Below, one piece after another: positions 44,866-53,001 of a DNA stretch of 64,000 nucleotides. Location of the stretch: contig NZ_BIME01000010.1 in assembly GCF_004000925.1 (NCBI RefSeq), forward strand, positions 1 to 64,000, in the 5' to 3' direction. Made by a program: the position numbers and the translations under genes. The notes under the pieces were generated by a model. That model saw only the letters and a program-made list of their open reading frames with translations, was not told the DNA's origin and ran no database searches. The stretch is from Paenibacillus illinoisensis NBRC 15959. GTDB lineage: Bacteria > Bacillota > Bacilli > Paenibacillales > Paenibacillaceae. Positions within the stretch are counted from its first letter, which is position 1, and every line of letters begins with the position of its first letter.

Positions 44866-45761
44866 GAACCCTGCGTTTATCGTTGAAATCACGGAGAGCG
44901 CTGCTCGGTATTGCGTTTATCTCGCCGTGGCTCATTGGTTTCATCTTCCTTTTTGCCACGCCGCTCCTGCAATCGATTCGGTTCAGCTTCAGCAATTTGT
45001 CAGTGGCTCCAGGAGGATACGTCCTTGACTTTGTTGGTCTGAAAAATTTTAAGGATGCACTTCTCGTAGATGCCACCTTTAATCGAATCCTGATTGATTC
45101 GGTTGGGGCGATGCTGCTGAATGTGCCCATGATATTGTTTTTCAGTCTGTTTACGGCGACCCTGCTCAATCAGAAGTTCAAGGGCAGAACCATGGCTCGG
45201 GCGATCTTCTTCCTGCCCGTTATTCTGGCCTCCAGTGCGGTAGCGGCAGCCGAATCTGCAGGTCTGATCAATCTGATGGGCGACGCCAGCGCCGTTGAAT
45301 CGACGGCTGATGGAGGAGCTTCGTTTAACGTGGTTTCCATCGTGCGGATGCTGGCTGATGTTGGACTGCCGATGGCCTATGTGGATTACATCGTAGAAGC
45401 CATCATGCGAATTTACGAGATCATTAGCCGCTCAGGCGTTCAGATTCTGATCTTTCTCGCCGCCCTGCAGTCCGTACCCGGTTCCATGTATGAAGTAGCC
45501 AAAATCGAAGGGGCAACGGCCTATGAATCATTCTGGAAAATTACATTTCCAATGGTCAGTCCGCTGATATTGACGAATGTCATTTATACGATTATTGATT
45601 CATTTGCCGGAAGTCCGGTTACACAAGCCATCTACCAAACGGCATTTAAGACCCAGAATTTTGGCCTGAGCTCGGCGATGTCCTGGCTGTATACGCTGGT
45701 GATCGGCCTTGTGCTGCTCGTTGTCGGCTGGGTATTGTCACGGCGGGTTCATTACAACTGA
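44862..45761 (+). CDS. ABC sugar transporter permease (MalF type, second pair)
   Basis: This 299-residue permease has six helices and the EAA loop EVAKIEGATAYESFWKITFP. A longer periplasmic-side loop (about 125-185) separates helices 3 and 4. It starts inside the DUF5696 stop codon (ATGA) and so is translationally coupled to it, which suggests that DUF5696 and this permease pair work together. Confidence 0.9.
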   Translation: MRTLRLSLKSRRALLGIAFISPWLIGFIFLFATPLLQSIRFSFSNLSVAPGGYVLDFVGLKNFKDALLVDATFNRILIDSVGAMLLNVPMILFFSLFTATLLNQKFKGRTMARAIFFLPVILASSAVAAAESAGLINLMGDASAVESTADGGASFNVVSIVRMLADVGLPMAYVDYIVEAIMRIYEIISRSGVQILIFLAALQSVPGSMYEVAKIEGATAYESFWKITFPMVSPLILTNVIYTIIDSFAGSPVTQAIYQTAFKTQNFGLSSAMSWLYTLVIGLVLLVVGWVLSRRVHYN

Positions 45762-45790
45762 CGGATCATGTAAAAGGAGGGCTACAGACT

Positions 45791-46801
45791 ATGGCTGTGT
45801 CGGGAACGGATCGCATGGTGGTGGTTCCGAAGCAGAATTATCAACTGCAGCGAGTTCGAAATAAAACATCGGACCTCCTGTATTCCATATTCAGATATGC
45901 ATTGATCATCGGCATTTCATTTATTATTCTGTATCCGTTATTTCTTAAGATCTCGGTTGCGTTCAAGGATAAACAAGACATCTATAATCCAACCATTTAT
46001 ATGATTCCCCAGCATTTTACGCTGGACAATATCAGGCTGGCGGCACAGGTAATGGATTACCTGCCCTTGCTCGCGAACACCTTGCTGTTTGTTACCATAA
46101 CAACGCTGTTGACGGCAATATCCTGTGCGCTTGCCGGATATGGATTTGCCCGCTTTACTTTTCCAGGCAGCAATGTCCTCTTTGTGCTGGTGATTCTCAC
46201 CATTCTAGTGCCGACAAGCACGCTGATGGTGCCGATGTATCTGCATTTCCGCAGCTTCGACTTTCTGGGCATCATACAGCTGTTTACGGGCAGGGAGGGA
46301 GTCAATCTGTTAAACACCTATTGGCCTTCCATGATTACTGCTGCGACGGCTGGAGGGCTGAAGGCAGGGCTGTTCATTTATATTTTTCGGCAGTTCTTCA
46401 AGGGTATGCCCAAAGAGATCGAAGAAGCTGCGCTAATTGATGGTGCGGGCGGATTTCGTACATTTGCCCGAATCATGCTGCCCAACGCCATTTCACCACT
46501 GATCACGGTCATCCTGTTTTCTTTTGTGTGGCAGTACAATGATACGTTCTATTCCGCGTTGTTCATGAGTGAAAGTCCATTAATCTCACTCAAGGTCGCT
46601 TCCTTACCGGCTCAGGCGAATCAGTTGATTCCTCAACTGATGGGTTTTGGTTCGAGTTCCGGCATGAAGGCTGATCCGAACTATGTCGCCATGATCGTGG
46701 ATACCGGCATTTTGCTGGCGATTGCGCCGCTGATTATTTTGTATCTGTTTGTACAGCGTTATTTCGTGGAAAGTATTGAGCGTTCTGGCGTTGTTGGTTA
46801 A
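45791..46801 (+). CDS. ABC sugar transporter permease (MalG type, second pair)
   Basis: This 336-residue permease has six helices and the EAA loop EAALIDGAGGFRTFARIMLP. It has a long polar N-terminus (about 35 residues), and an inserted stretch near the last helix pair (PQLMGFGSSSGMKADPNYV) that the first MalG-type protein of this cluster lacks. AAAGGAGG precedes the ATG. Confidence 0.9.
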   Translation: MAVSGTDRMVVVPKQNYQLQRVRNKTSDLLYSIFRYALIIGISFIILYPLFLKISVAFKDKQDIYNPTIYMIPQHFTLDNIRLAAQVMDYLPLLANTLLFVTITTLLTAISCALAGYGFARFTFPGSNVLFVLVILTILVPTSTLMVPMYLHFRSFDFLGIIQLFTGREGVNLLNTYWPSMITAATAGGLKAGLFIYIFRQFFKGMPKEIEEAALIDGAGGFRTFARIMLPNAISPLITVILFSFVWQYNDTFYSALFMSESPLISLKVASLPAQANQLIPQLMGFGSSSGMKADPNYVAMIVDTGILLAIAPLIILYLFVQRYFVESIERSGVVG

Positions 46802-46892
46802 GAGGGTTTGGCGTAGTCATATAGGATACGTAATTCGGTTGATTTTGATATTTGGGTCGCTATGTACCCTGCCTTGGAATGGAGGATGTTCA

Positions 46893-47855
46893 ATGACGGA
46901 ACAAAAGATAAGCAGTACCTTGGTAAATCAAGATGCGACTTCCGAGGCCAGGGAATTGATGAGGTACTTGGTCAAGAGTTACGGGTCGGCAGTACTTTCG
47001 GGACAGCAGGAATACAGCAACCTGAACTGGATTAATGAGAATACGGGAAGGAAACCAGCTGTGATTGGGTTTGATCTGATGGAATACTCACCTTCAAGAA
47101 CAGAGCGCGGGGCGACCTCCGAGGAAATACGAGATATGATTGCATGGCATCAGCAAGGCGGGATCGTGACCTTGTGTTGGCACTGGAATGCACCGTCCCA
47201 GCTGATTGATGAACCCGGCAAAGAGTGGTGGCGGGGATTTTATACGGAGGCCACAACGTTCGATCTCGCCTCCGCGCTGGCTCACCCCGAATCGGATGAG
47301 TATGCCTTGTTGATCCGGGATATCGATGTGATCGCCGGGCATCTGCAAGAGCTTAAGGATGCAGGCGTACCCGTGTTATTCCGCCCACTTCATGAAGCTG
47401 AAGGAGGGTGGTTCTGGTGGGGAGCGAAAGGGCCTGAGCCTGCCAAACAGTTGTATCGTCTGCTGTATGATCGATTGGTCAACCAACATGAGCTGGGCAA
47501 TCTCATCTGGGTGTGGAACTCGGAACAACCGGAATGGTATCCGGGCGATGATGTCGTGGATATTGTGAGCGTGGATGTATATCCGAAGGCAGGGGACCAT
47601 GATCCACTTGCAGAACGCTACGAGAACTTGCGAAATTTGGTGAGTGACAGCAAATTGATAGCACTCGCGGAGAACGGCTCCATTCCTGATCCACAGCAGA
47701 TGGAGGAGCAGGGCATTCATTGGAGCTGGTTCTGTACCTGGACAGGTGAATTCCTGAGGGGTGGCCAGCATAATACTGTGGATTTCTTAAAAGAAGTGTA
47801 CAACAGCGACTATGTCATAACTCTGGATCAGTTGCCTGAGTGGAGTTGGAAATAG
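46893..47855 (+). CDS. GH26 beta-mannanase-like enzyme, no signal peptide
   Basis: This 320-residue protein is a complete GH26 catalytic domain. The acid/base Glu is in FRPLHEAEGGWFWWG and the nucleophile Glu in IALAENGSIPD; TLCWHWNAP and VWNSEQPEWYPGDD are further family blocks. Family members cut beta-1,4-mannan or mixed-linked glucan. The start at 46893 has GGAGG upstream and no signal sequence, so the enzyme should act inside the cell on imported oligosaccharides. A longer frame from 46749 would overlap the permease and gains no true signal peptide. A terminator follows. Confidence 0.88.
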   Translation: MTEQKISSTLVNQDATSEARELMRYLVKSYGSAVLSGQQEYSNLNWINENTGRKPAVIGFDLMEYSPSRTERGATSEEIRDMIAWHQQGGIVTLCWHWNAPSQLIDEPGKEWWRGFYTEATTFDLASALAHPESDEYALLIRDIDVIAGHLQELKDAGVPVLFRPLHEAEGGWFWWGAKGPEPAKQLYRLLYDRLVNQHELGNLIWVWNSEQPEWYPGDDVVDIVSVDVYPKAGDHDPLAERYENLRNLVSDSKLIALAENGSIPDPQQMEEQGIHWSWFCTWTGEFLRGGQHNTVDFLKEVYNSDYVITLDQLPEWSWK

Positions 47856-47885
47856 TCGTTCAAGGCGTTCAGCGTATCGTGAACC

Positions 47886-47936
47886 TAAAAAGCGTTAGCA
47901 TGGCATAAGAAATTATGCGGATGCCAGCGCTTTTTT
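47886..47936 (+). terminator. Rho-independent terminator of the glycan-import cluster
   Basis: AAAAAGCG pairs with CGCTTTTT around an inner TGGCAT/ATGCCA stem, and TTTTTT follows. It lies 30 bases after the GH26 stop. Confidence 0.85.
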
Positions 47937-47966
47937 ATCGTGATTTTTATGGGTGCTGGATAAGAA

Positions 47967-48248
47967 TCAAATGTAAGGATTACTCGCTGAGCTGGATATC
48001 AGAGCATTGATCTTCGGAAATAAAGTCTCATTGGAAGTGAACAGGACGTAAGATTGATGGGTTGTGCGGATTAGGATGGTTTCAGAAGCGCCATACGCTG
48101 CACCGATTCGAATGGCTGAAGGCTCACTTCCACCATAAGTTTCATCAAGGGTAACAGATTGGATATCTGTGATCGGAATTCTAATTTTAGAAAACTGCCA
48201 GCGAATAATCAGTTGATCTCTTTCTTTCTCTACTTGCACACCTAACAT
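47967..48248 (-). CDS. SunI/YnzG-like protein
   Basis: This 93-residue protein matches the style of SunI-type proteins: MLGVQVEKERDQLIIRWQFS at the start, then IPITDIQSVTLDETYGG and IRIGAAYGASETILIRT, a PH-like small beta domain. SunI gives self-immunity to the bacteriocin sublancin in Bacillus subtilis phage SP-beta, but most family members have no linked bacteriocin, and none is seen here. No obvious N-terminal helix is present. AGGAGGAC lies eight bases before the ATG. Confidence 0.75.
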   Translation of the reverse strand: MLGVQVEKERDQLIIRWQFSKIRIPITDIQSVTLDETYGGSEPSAIRIGAAYGASETILIRTTHQSYVLFTSNETLFPKINALISSSASNPYI

Positions 48249-48461
48249 TGTATATGTCCTCCTGATCAGTCATAAGTTAAATCGAACCGCCTTTTTATTA
48301 GTTTATCATTAAATGGTTAATATTTCCTTGTTAATAACGAATGATGTTAAATAAACCATTTAAGGCTAGACCGAATTAATTTACAACAGTTATTTCCATC
48401 ATTGTTCACATGATGTACACTATGACTAATAAATGTAAGGGACAGGAAGGCCTGAATCGCT

Positions 48462-48989
48462 ATGAGAGAAGAAGTGGTCGTATCGGAATATGACCCAAGA
48501 TGGGTTGAGGATTATCACGTAGAACGCAATAAAATCATGAAGGTGCTGACAGAGATCTGCGTGGATTTTGAACATATTGGGAGTACGTCTGTGCCGGGGT
48601 TGGGCGCGAAACCACTAATCGATATGATGGCAGCAGTACATGAGTTGAACGATGTGAAGGCAGTACATATGGAAGCATTGGGAGAACTGGGGTACGAGTA
48701 TGTGCCCAAGCCGGATTTTCCGGAGCGTCTGTTTTTCCGAAAAGGACAATGGAGAGCAGGTACGCATCATCTTCATGTCTACAAGTACAAGAGCGTGGAA
48801 TGGAAGGATAACTTGCTGTTTCGCAATGCTCTCAGGAGAGACTCGGAAGTTATGCAAGAGTATTACGCGTTGAAGAAAATGTTGGAACAGCAATTCAGAC
48901 ATGATCGTGTGGGATACACCGCAGCTAAGGCTGCTTTTATTCAATCTATCATTCAGAAGGCCATGCTGTACGAGGATAGACGACGCTAG
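48462..48989 (+). CDS. GrpB family protein
   Basis: This 175-residue protein is of the GrpB/UPF0157 family with a nucleotidyltransferase-like fold: VSEYDPRWVEDY at the start, then FEHIGSTSVPGLGAKPLIDM with the family's G-S-T-S-V-P-G and P-x-x-D, and HHLHVY. Exact activity is unknown. In some proteins the domain is fused to CoaE. The GGAAGG upstream is weak but well spaced. Confidence 0.88.
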   Translation: MREEVVVSEYDPRWVEDYHVERNKIMKVLTEICVDFEHIGSTSVPGLGAKPLIDMMAAVHELNDVKAVHMEALGELGYEYVPKPDFPERLFFRKGQWRAGTHHLHVYKYKSVEWKDNLLFRNALRRDSEVMQEYYALKKMLEQQFRHDRVGYTAAKAAFIQSIIQKAMLYEDRRR

Positions 48990-49039
48990 TATCTTGATAA
49001 AGAGTGTGTACTTATATCGCTGACGAAGGCGTGATCTGT

Positions 49040-49260
49040 ATGACAGACCTGAACGCATATCAGCCCTCTTCCCAACCATGCGTTATTCGGATGATAAGCC
49101 GTATCGTAAGCAGGTGTACACCAAAGATGAAATTCTGCAGGTCATTCAGTTCTATGGATGGCCTCAGGAATGGAACCGGAATGGTGAAATGGGCCCGGAA
49201 CGTTATATTGAAGTCCAGGTGTGGGATGAGCTGATCATCCAACCGTACCAAGGTATTTAA
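49040..49260 (+). pseudogene. small conserved-looking protein interrupted by a frameshift
   Basis: ATG 49040, with GAAGG ten bases upstream, starts MTDLNAYQP. The frame then turns to a Cys/Arg-rich sequence, while the +2 frame carries LFPTMRYSDDKPYRKQVYT and continues to a stop at 49258-49260. One extra C in the CCC run at 49064-49066 would join both into a 73-residue protein. An ATG at 49078 in the second frame lacks a binding site, but translation from it (60 residues) cannot be ruled out. The family is unknown. Confidence 0.5.
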
Positions 49261-49301
49261 GGTCTATTTACTGCCAGGATTACCAGTGCAAAAAAGTGCA
49301 A

Positions 49302-49331
49302 TTGCAGGAAATACGGGTGTTCGTTATAGTG
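49302..49331 (+). promoter_or_regulatory. sigma-A promoter of the Lpl-like operon
   Basis: TTGCAG (49302-49307) and TATAGT (49326-49331) are 18 bases apart. The palindrome TGCAATTGCA (49297-49306) overlaps the -35 and could be an operator. Transcription would start near 49338, right before a terminator-like hairpin. Confidence 0.6.
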
Positions 49332-49339
49332 AGTGAAAG

Positions 49340-49394
49340 CTTTGAGGTGACTGGGAATAACCTCATTCCAGGGTCAGTCAAAGCCCTTTTTTTA
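49340..49394 (+). terminator. leader hairpin with T tract (possible attenuator)
   Basis: GCTTTGA (49340-49346) pairs with TCAAAGC (49379-49385), with an inner CTGGGAAT/ATTCCAG stem, followed by CCTTTTTTT. It sits between the promoter and the binding-protein gene, in the first bases of the transcript. The small upstream gene could also use it as an ordinary terminator. Confidence 0.65.
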
Positions 49395-49450
49395 ATCGTT
49401 AATCCGATTAATACGATAGGTTTAAGAGACTAAGGAGGATGGGGAAGCCT

Positions 49451-51034
49451 ATGTTAAATGTGGGGAACCGTAGCACCCGTAATTTGAACTGGATTATATC
49501 CGTTGTATTGGTCATGTCTGTCTTGCTTAGTGCATGCGGAAGTCAAGAAGCGGGGCAAACGAGTAAAAGTGGCAGCAGCGGCAATGGGAATGATCCACTG
49601 GAAGTTAGCATCATGACGATCACACCCAGTGCGGTTCCAGCGGCGGATGACAATGTAATCAAACGGGCGATCGAAAAAGCAACAAACTCCAAGATGAACA
49701 TTCAGTGGGTTTCGAACAATATTTATAGCGACAAGCTGAACTTGACGCTCGCTTCTGGCGATATTCCTGATCTCATCATGATTAACGATCCGTTTGGAAG
49801 CACCTTTACCAAGATGGTCAAGCAAGGAGCGTTCTGGGATATCACGCCATATATCCAGGAATATCCGAACCTGAGCAAGGGCATTCCCGATATTGCCTGG
49901 GAAACAACCAAGGCAGCAGACGGCAACAATTATGGCATACCGCGCCCTAGGCCGGTGACGGGAGATTCCTTTTTCATTATCCGGAAGGACTGGCTCGACA
50001 AATTAAACCTTCAGGTGCCGGAGACAACAGATGAATTATTCGATGTGATGAAGGCATTCGTGGAACAGGATCCTGATGGCAACGGACAAGCAGATACCAC
50101 AGCACTTGCCGCTTATGTCAGTCCGGATGATCTCGGTTGGGGTGGCAATCTCGGCCCGGTGCTGGGCGCCATTGAGAATTCTTTTATCGGAAGCAACAGC
50201 AGTTGGAAGTGGGATGAAACAGAGGGGAAACTGGTATACAGGGAGCTGCTGCCCGAGGTCAGGGAATCCCTTCAATATCTGACGAAAGCCTACAGCAGCG
50301 GCATGATGCCCGAGGATCTTCTGTCGCTCAAGCTGACGCAGGCAAGGGAATTGTTCAAGCGCAACCAGGCAGGCATTATTGTGGACAAGACAGGCACGAT
50401 GCGCAAAATCTATGCCGATGATCTGAAGAAAGTCGATCCTTCCTTCAAGTATACGGACTTCTACCCTCTGACCAATCTGAATGGCTACAACCCAAAAGGC
50501 TCGGGTTACAACGGCATTCTGGCGATTCCTGCAAGCGTACCGGAAGAGAAGATGAAACGGATTCTCCAACTCGTCGATACCTGGATGAACCCGGAAGTGT
50601 TTGAAATTCAGCAGTTTGGGATTGAAGGTACCCATTATGAAATGGTCGATGGCAAAAAAGTAGCAAGTACCGAGAAATTAACGGCGGACAACGCCTCGGA
50701 TTTTAATCATATCGTTAACGTTATTGATCTGCCCTGGGATACCACGGGTGAAACAGAAGAAGAGACCCAGGCGAATGAACTATTCAAAAAAGTGGAGGCC
50801 GAACGGGACAAAACGAGTGTAGCCGATCTATCCGCCGGACTTCAATCGGAAACTGGACAGAAGATTCTGCCCGAATTAAACAAGAAGATACAGGATCTCA
50901 AGGCTAAAATCATTTTGGGCCGCGAGCCCATCGAAGCTTGGGATACCTTTGTGGAATCTTTGCGGAGTGATCCAAATGTCCAGGCCATGAGTGATGAGAT
51001 GACGGAGGCTTACAAGAAAAGAAACGGACAATGA
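49451..51034 (+). CDS. Lpl/Ytc-type solute-binding lipoprotein
   Basis: This 527-residue binding protein has a lipoprotein signal with LSAC (Cys29) and a Ser/Gly/Asn linker. The binding domain belongs to the large LplA/YtcQ class (LASGDIPDLIMINDP, RPRPVTGDSFFIIRKDWLD, EEMKRILQLVDTWMNPE-like). This class serves pectin- and xylan-derived oligosaccharide systems. Start 49451 is chosen because the earlier ATG at 49439 abuts the AAGGAGG site. It is the first gene of a unit with two permeases and an AraC regulator. Confidence 0.9.
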   Translation: MLNVGNRSTRNLNWIISVVLVMSVLLSACGSQEAGQTSKSGSSGNGNDPLEVSIMTITPSAVPAADDNVIKRAIEKATNSKMNIQWVSNNIYSDKLNLTLASGDIPDLIMINDPFGSTFTKMVKQGAFWDITPYIQEYPNLSKGIPDIAWETTKAADGNNYGIPRPRPVTGDSFFIIRKDWLDKLNLQVPETTDELFDVMKAFVEQDPDGNGQADTTALAAYVSPDDLGWGGNLGPVLGAIENSFIGSNSSWKWDETEGKLVYRELLPEVRESLQYLTKAYSSGMMPEDLLSLKLTQARELFKRNQAGIIVDKTGTMRKIYADDLKKVDPSFKYTDFYPLTNLNGYNPKGSGYNGILAIPASVPEEKMKRILQLVDTWMNPEVFEIQQFGIEGTHYEMVDGKKVASTEKLTADNASDFNHIVNVIDLPWDTTGETEEETQANELFKKVEAERDKTSVADLSAGLQSETGQKILPELNKKIQDLKAKIILGREPIEAWDTFVESLRSDPNVQAMSDEMTEAYKKRNGQ

Positions 51035-51058
51035 ATCTGAGAGGAGGAGCTGCAGCCC

Positions 51059-52030
51059 ATGAGCGTAACCGAGCAGCACCTTAGCACACACAAGGGAAAG
51101 CAGACTTCATCCAAAAGAAACAGACGGACGAAATGGCTCTCCGCGCTGCGGCGTGATCGATCGTTATATTTGCTTGCTCTACCGGGCATCCTGTTCTTTC
51201 TCGTTTTTAAGTATATCCCGATGTGGGGCATCGTCATTGCGTTCCAGGACTATTCCCCCTTCCGGGGAATTCTGGGCAGTGAGTGGGTTGGGTTACAGCA
51301 CTTTACCACCTTGTTTGCCAATCCAGACTTTGCCTTGCTGTTTCGAAATACACTGGCAATCAGCCTGCTGAATCTGATCTTGTTCTTTCCATTTCCGATT
51401 CTGATCTCGCTGGGGCTCAATGAGCTGCGTAACGTGACGTACAAGCGATTGATTCAGACGGTGATCTATATGCCGCATTTCCTCTCCTGGGTCATTATTG
51501 CGGGACTAACACTCCTTCTGTTCGCCAAGGGGACGGGACTGGTCAACGAGCTATTTACCTTATGGGGCTGGCCGAGGGTGGACTTTCTGACGAACCCGGA
51601 CAGCTTCTGGATCATGGTCACGTTGCAGGCGATGTGGAAGGAAGCCGGCTGGGGTACGATCGTGTTTCTCGCTGCCATGGCAAGTGTGGATACCCAGCTG
51701 TATGAGGCAGCACGAATGGATGGGGCGGGACGGCTGCGTCAGATCTGGCACATTACGCTCCCTGCCATCCGGAGTGTCATCGTCGTGCTTCTCATTTTAA
51801 GACTGGGGGACATCATGGAGGTAGGATTTGAGCAAATCTTCCTGATGTACAACGGCGCTGTATCTGAAGTGGCTGAAGTGTTTGACACTTATGTATACCG
51901 TACGGGGATTGAACAGGGAGATTTCAGCTATAGTACAGCGGTTGGACTTTTCAAGTCAGTGGTCGGCCTAGTGCTCGTAGTGATTGCAAACCGTTTGGTG
52001 AAGCGCATGGGTCAAGAAGGGGTCTATTAG
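51059..52030 (+). CDS. ABC transporter permease (LplB type)
   Basis: This 323-residue permease has a basic N-terminal extension, LYLLALPGILFFLVFKYIPM as first helix, six helices in all, and the EAA loop EAARMDGAGRLRQIWHITLP. It is of the LplB/YteP class that takes up large oligosaccharides such as unsaturated rhamnogalacturonides. GAGGAGG precedes the ATG. No ATPase gene is nearby. Confidence 0.92.
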   Translation: MSVTEQHLSTHKGKQTSSKRNRRTKWLSALRRDRSLYLLALPGILFFLVFKYIPMWGIVIAFQDYSPFRGILGSEWVGLQHFTTLFANPDFALLFRNTLAISLLNLILFFPFPILISLGLNELRNVTYKRLIQTVIYMPHFLSWVIIAGLTLLLFAKGTGLVNELFTLWGWPRVDFLTNPDSFWIMVTLQAMWKEAGWGTIVFLAAMASVDTQLYEAARMDGAGRLRQIWHITLPAIRSVIVVLLILRLGDIMEVGFEQIFLMYNGAVSEVAEVFDTYVYRTGIEQGDFSYSTAVGLFKSVVGLVLVVIANRLVKRMGQEGVY

Positions 52031-52085
52031 TGCCTGTGATTCCGGTCCGTGTCAATAAAAACTAGTGGGAGGGAGGAGGTTTTGG

Positions 52086-52958
52086 ATGCATCGTTTGAAA
52101 TGGAGTGAGAGGATCGGTCAGTCTCTGAATGCAATCGTTCTTGGGCTGCTGGCGGTGGCGATGTTTTTTCCGCTGTATTATGTTTTTGTCGTTTCGTTCA
52201 CCGATCCGGGAGAGTATCTGCAAAAGAAAATTGTACTCTTCCCGCAGCGCTGGTCTGCGGAAGCTTATGCTTATCTGCTGTCTACGCCTGCCTTCGCACG
52301 CTCGCTGGGGAACAGTGCCTTTCTAGCAACTGTAGGTACAGTGTGCAGTCTGGCCGTATCCTCTTCCCTGGCCTATGCCTTGTCCCAGAAGAGGTTTTAT
52401 TTCCGAAAAGTACTGATGTTCCTGATCGTACTGACCATTTTGTTCAGCCCGGGAATTATTCCGAATTACTTGCTGGTCCGGGAGCTCGGGCTAATCAATA
52501 ACATCTGGGCATTGATACTGCCTGCGCTTGCCAATGGCTGGACGGTGCTGCTCATGAAAAATTTCTTCGACAGCCTGCCTGCGGAGATCAGTGAAGCGGC
52601 CTCCATCGATGGTTGCAGTGCGATCCGGACCTGGTACACCATTGTGCTCCCCTTGTCGATGCCTGCACTTGCGGCATTTGGCTTATTCTTTGCAGTAGGA
52701 TATTGGAACCAATTTTTCGCGGCACTATTGTATTTGAATGATTCTGCGAAGTGGCCTATACAGGTGCTGCTGCAAAACATGCTGTTGAACGCGTCCAATA
52801 TTGATCTGGTCGCACCTGGACAGCAGGTAGAGACACCACCGACAGAGATGTTGAAGATGGCCGCCATCATTGTAGCCATTATGCCGGTGCTGGTGGTGTA
52901 CCCATTTATTCAGAAGCATTTTGCGAAAGGAGCCATGGTTGGCTCAGTGAAAGGATAA
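52086..52958 (+). CDS. ABC transporter permease (LplC/YtcP type)
   Basis: This 290-residue permease has six helices, FPLYYVFVVSFTDPGEYL after the first, and the EAA loop EAASIDGCSAIRTWYTIVLP. It forms a pair with the LplB-type protein. Start 52086 follows GGAGGAGG. The in-frame upstream codon at 52065 has no site. Confidence 0.92.
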   Translation: MHRLKWSERIGQSLNAIVLGLLAVAMFFPLYYVFVVSFTDPGEYLQKKIVLFPQRWSAEAYAYLLSTPAFARSLGNSAFLATVGTVCSLAVSSSLAYALSQKRFYFRKVLMFLIVLTILFSPGIIPNYLLVRELGLINNIWALILPALANGWTVLLMKNFFDSLPAEISEAASIDGCSAIRTWYTIVLPLSMPALAAFGLFFAVGYWNQFFAALLYLNDSAKWPIQVLLQNMLLNASNIDLVAPGQQVETPPTEMLKMAAIIVAIMPVLVVYPFIQKHFAKGAMVGSVKG

Positions 52959-53001
52959 ATCTGCATTCAAGGCGGGTATTCCCGGAAAGGAGGTACAGAG
53001 A

